Part shown: positions 57,211 through 60,463 of the stretch, piece after piece
Position numbering within the stretch: the first letter of the stretch is position 1
Layout of the letters: the number at the start of each line of letters is the position of its first letter
Origin: Mesotaenium endlicherianum
Lineage: Eukaryota; Streptophyta; Zygnematophyceae; Zygnematales; Mesotaeniaceae
Length of the DNA stretch: 60,463 bases
Direction: 5' to 3'
NCBI GenBank assembly: GCA_009602735.1
Contig: WELA01002336.1
Location: forward strand, 145,530 to 205,992
Program-made: the position numbers and the translations under genes
Notes under the pieces: model-generated
The model's database searches: none
Told to the model about the DNA's origin: nothing
What the model saw: only the letters and a program-made list of their open reading frames with translations

Positions 57211-60200
57211 ATGGCAAGCGCATGTCTGCTTGTCAGGTCAATCGGGCTCTCCGGACTAGCGTCAGAAAGTAACAGAGGGTGGATTTCTTCAGAGTTTCAA
57301 GAGACTCAGCAAGCCCTACTTCATTCGTGGCCTAGGCCACAGATCACTAGTGTTGCTTGCCAGGCTCAGGTTGGCAGGGAATACTATGCAGGTGCATCAC
57401 TTTCAACTGAGACCGAGAGGTCAGCTAGTCCCAAGAAGAAGCCTGGTAGGAGGCGAAAAGCAGCGGCAGCTACTACATCTGAATTGCTTTCATCTGACTC
57501 CGCCGAGTATGGTGTTGGGTCATCTGTGAGTTCCAGTAAGAGTATTACTGAGATAGCTGCAGCTCTAGATGCAGCGTACTACAGGGAGACAGGTGAAGAA
57601 TGGAATGGTGATATTCAAGAGGAGTCACATTCACATATTCATGAAGTAGGCAATATCTTGGATAAGGTGAACGATCGGGTGGAATACGAAAGTCCCTCTA
57701 GCTTAGCTGACGTTAGCAGAATGCGGAAGGAGAGAAGCGTGTCAAGCAAGTCAGCTACGAAAGCTGCACCATTGCTGAAGACGAAATCAACACAGCAAAC
57801 CCCGCTGAACAGGAGGGCGGATAAAGCTGACCAAGCGCAGGCACAAAGTATGGGTGCTGGAAACGAAATTGGTGTTTTGGGGGAGAGAGTCCCTTCTGGC
57901 AATGTCGGTAGCGATATTCACAGAGTCAGTAGGAACATAACAGTGAAGCCTGGGAGCAGGCTCAGGCGGAAAAGAGTAGGAAGGGATGAGCAGCAGAGGC
58001 CAGCAGTGGCATCTGCTGCTGCTTCCTGTGTCAAAATGTTGGAGGAGAACAATATATTTACAAGTGCTGTAGAACTCAAGGAACTCATGGTCAATTATGG
58101 GCCAACCTCTGTGGGCTATCACAACTGGAGCCCACAGAAGCGTTTGAAGTTGCTGACGAAAGAGGATGAGGTGGAGCTCTTCCTGCTCATGAAGCCAGGC
58201 CAGGTATGCGTTACATGTGTCAGTCTGTGGTTTGGTAGTGAGAAGCTGCTTGTACCGAGCACATCTGACTACATCTGAAGAGTCGTGACTGCATGGCGAT
58301 GCTGCTGTTAAGAAAATACTGTACTGTCAGGCCTGCTCTGTGTCTACTTAGTTCGAGGTGCCAACTTATCTCCAGGTCTGCAATCGTGTAGATGCAATTG
58401 GCCTGCTGATTGAATGTCTCCTAGATTCTTTTGAAGTTTTTGAAGTGGGTGCTCATTGTGTGAAGTTATATGACACACTGTAGATTGCTTTCAGTGGTCG
58501 AATGCAGGCAAGTAGCAGTGCAAGAAGGTTTCATGGCTTATCTTGGAACTGTTGCTAGCAAGAACATGTGTGTCTGGACACGAGCCTCTTCCTATGGACC
58601 GCATCAGTCGGGATTCATCATATTCAGATATTGGCCAGATGTGGGGATCGCAATGCCATGAGGCACCTATTTCTAACTCTCCCATAGACGTTTCTGTGGG
58701 GTGAAGTTATGCATGCCCATGCCTGCAATATGTGTATGAGGACATTCTCCTTGAGGCGTTTCTATGTGCTGAAGCTGTGCATCCACCTGCTTGCTTGCGA
58801 CGTGTACGTGTTCTTCTGCTTGCATGCTGCAGGACATTCTGAAGCGCAAGGACTTATTGGAGAAGGAGCTTGGCAGGAAGGCGGAGGCGCAGGAGATTGC
58901 CCGGGCCTGCGGGCTGCCGCTCGCCGTCACGGACTGGACGTTGCTTTTGCACGCTGCCGCCCGTAATAAGCTCCTCCAGGTCAGCCCTGGGCCACAACAT
59001 CTGGCAAGCTCAGGCCTATGCTCTGCCATGTCAGCAAGCTTATAATTGTGCCCATTTCTGCACTCATGCTCATGCTCAAGCTACAGCTCAAGCTCAGGCG
59101 CAAGTACGTATTGTAACACGACAGCAGTCCGTCAGAGGAAGGAAGGGTTTTGTTTTTATTCCTGTGGGCAGCAGCACATGTGGGCTCCCGCTGTTCTTGT
59201 TTTGCCGCAATGGATGTGTTGGGGTTTTTCAGTGCCTGGCTTGTGATTGAGCGTGGGTATGAAATATGCTAAACCTCGGGAATGAGGCTAGTTTGTATCT
59301 CTTTTGGTGAATTCCCTATTCCTGGTGGTTTCTGAGTGGCACTGGTGGTCAATCTGAATCAGCTGGGGGGATTCATGCGTTCAAACTGTCCATTTTCTTC
59401 TAGGCAGAGGTTTCTAGCTTTCTAGGTGTCTGTGGATGCTCCAGGCAGGATGCTCTCAGAGACCTCATATCGCAAACATAGCTTCTAGCTGGTACATCCA
59501 CAGATTGGCACTTTTGCTAGAGAATCTCCTGCGGGGTGCAGCTTCAGGTGCAGTGATGTAGCTTCAGAGGATGTAGGATTGGCATTTCTCATGTGAGGCT
59601 TCGGGAGGCTTCAATTTCCAGCCATTGTAACATAGCGAACGCCATGTGGCACCGGTCGTGCTGATAGCAAGGTAGCAAGGATGTGTGCATCCTGTGTGCG
59701 TGGCCCTATTGAGACCTAGGCTGCAAAAAGCCTGCGTGGTTGACCAGAGTCAAGTGCCTGGAACGGTAGCACTGCCGAGTCGCACTTCTTAGCCTGCACC
59801 TTTGAGGGGGGAGTCATCTGAATTGTGGCAAGAGCTGAGTGCCTTCTTCCCGCGCGCCGGCAGATGTCAATAGCAGCAAGTGGGAAGTTCAGGCACCGCT
59901 AAGAACCACTGCGCGAGTTCCCTGGAGTAGTGCTCGGATGTCTCGCCTCCTTTGCCTGCATGCACGTTCTTACACAAGGCTCCCCTTCTTTCTGGTTGGC
60001 CCTCTCTCTCTCTCTCGCTCTCTCTCTCTCCCTCTCTCCTTCCCCCTCCTCTCTCCTCCTGTGCGTGTTTACGTTTGGGTGCGAACTCTCCTGCAGCACA
60101 ACCTGGGGCTCATCACGTCTGTGGCCAACAAGTACGCCAACGATGTCCCGGGGCTGCACCTGCACGACCTCTACCAGGAGGGCATGAAGGGCCTTGCCAG

Positions 60201-60333
60201 GGGCATTGACAAGTTCGACCTCGACCGAGGTTGCAGGCTGTCCACCTACTGCATGTGGTGGATTCAGGGCGTCATCACGCGCTACATCTCTCATGCTGGC
60301 TATTCTGTTGTCATCCCGGCATACATCGGAGAG
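57211..60333 (+). CDS. Plastid RNA polymerase sigma-70 factor, 3' partial
   Basis: Three phase-0 exons: 57211-58203, 58833-58979 and 60097-60333, giving 459 aa before the window ends inside an intron. The ATG at 57211 begins MASACLLVRSIGLSGL, Ser/Ala-rich with few acids, as expected of an organelle transit peptide. Residues 60-290 are a poorly conserved basic and serine-rich linker. Region 1.2 (about 310-380) reads EDEVELFLLMKPGQ and EKELGRKAEAQEIARACGLP. Region 2 (381-450) reads HNLGLITSVANKYA, DLYQEGMKGLARGIDKFD and RGCRLSTYCMWWIQGVITRY, covering core binding and -10 recognition. Region 3 starts with VVIPAYIGE. Such nuclear-encoded SIG proteins direct the bacterial-type polymerase in chloroplasts (family knowledge). 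Regions 3 and 4 lie beyond the window. The SIG subgroup is not assigned. Confidence 0.93.
58204..60096. other. Introns 1 and 2 of the sigma factor gene
   Basis: Intron 1 is 58204-58832 and intron 2 is 58980-60096. Both have GT..AG ends. A pyrimidine-rich CT tract at 60001-60060 precedes the acceptor of exon 3. No other gene is seen inside. Confidence 0.85.
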
Positions 60334-60463
60334 GTACGATTCGCAACACCCGCCCACTCCCGCCCACTACAGACCCCACTTTTTATTGTGGCCCACCCAT
60401 CCTTTCTCATTACTCCCCCCCTCGTCCTCTTGCCCTCTTCTCTTTCTTCTTTGTGTCTTTCCT

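Overview
The window is nuclear DNA from a plant-lineage (streptophyte) eukaryote. Five spliced genes with GT..AG introns in consistent phases can be read: a PHD-finger protein of the MMD1/MS1 type, a chromodomain protein, an ABCG transporter of the plant ABCG24/28 type, a temperature-induced lipocalin (TIL) and a sigma-70 factor of the plastid RNA polymerase. Several chromovirus-type Ty3/Gypsy elements primed by initiator tRNA-Met lie between them. Introns of around 1 kb packed with microsatellites, together with assembly gaps, would fit a large repeat-rich genome such as a charophyte alga (for example Chara), but the genus is a guess. No CRISPR arrays, rRNA genes or bacterial operons are visible.

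Layout. 168-714 (+): last two exons of the PHD gene. 6115-9235 (-): complete three-exon chromodomain protein, 739 aa, with a cyclin-like destruction box. 12568-26714 (-), possibly reaching 28317: fifteen exons of an ABCG transporter of at least 1447 aa, whose first exons lie near or beyond an 868-base N gap. 31363-38042 (+): an intact young LTR retrotransposon (here 'element A') with identical 5-bp target duplications and a -1 frameshift signal between gag and pol. 38522-42113 (-): complete TIL gene, 188 aa. 43579-45663 (+): a broken unrecognised coding remnant. 45673-55250 (-): a nest of decayed retroelements. Here an old Ty3/Gypsy element ('B') is interrupted by a solo LTR carrying its own target duplication and cut short in its integrase by a second element ('C'), of which only LTR and gag remain. 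57211-60333 (+): first three exons of the sigma factor, running off the window.

The host genes look like ordinary neighbours and not a pathway. Two are nuclear or chromatin proteins (PHD, chromodomain), two concern membranes or stress (ABCG, TIL) and one is plastid transcription. Coding exons and the introns of the ABCG gene are GC-rich. The tracts at about 10.85-12.98 kb, 28.9-31.4 kb and 38-57 kb are AT-richer and hold the mobile DNA.

The most unusual points are: (1) a textbook A_AAA_AAC slippery site, 10-nt spacer and 7-bp hairpin spanning the gag stop codon of element A; (2) an ABCG protein whose ATP-site motifs (Q-loop, signature, H-loop) are all altered and whose linker carries a very His-rich block; (3) a chromodomain protein with a perfect RxxLxxxxN degron and a duplicated RFGDD motif; (4) the solo LTR and the truncation junction in the nest, both resolved to the base.
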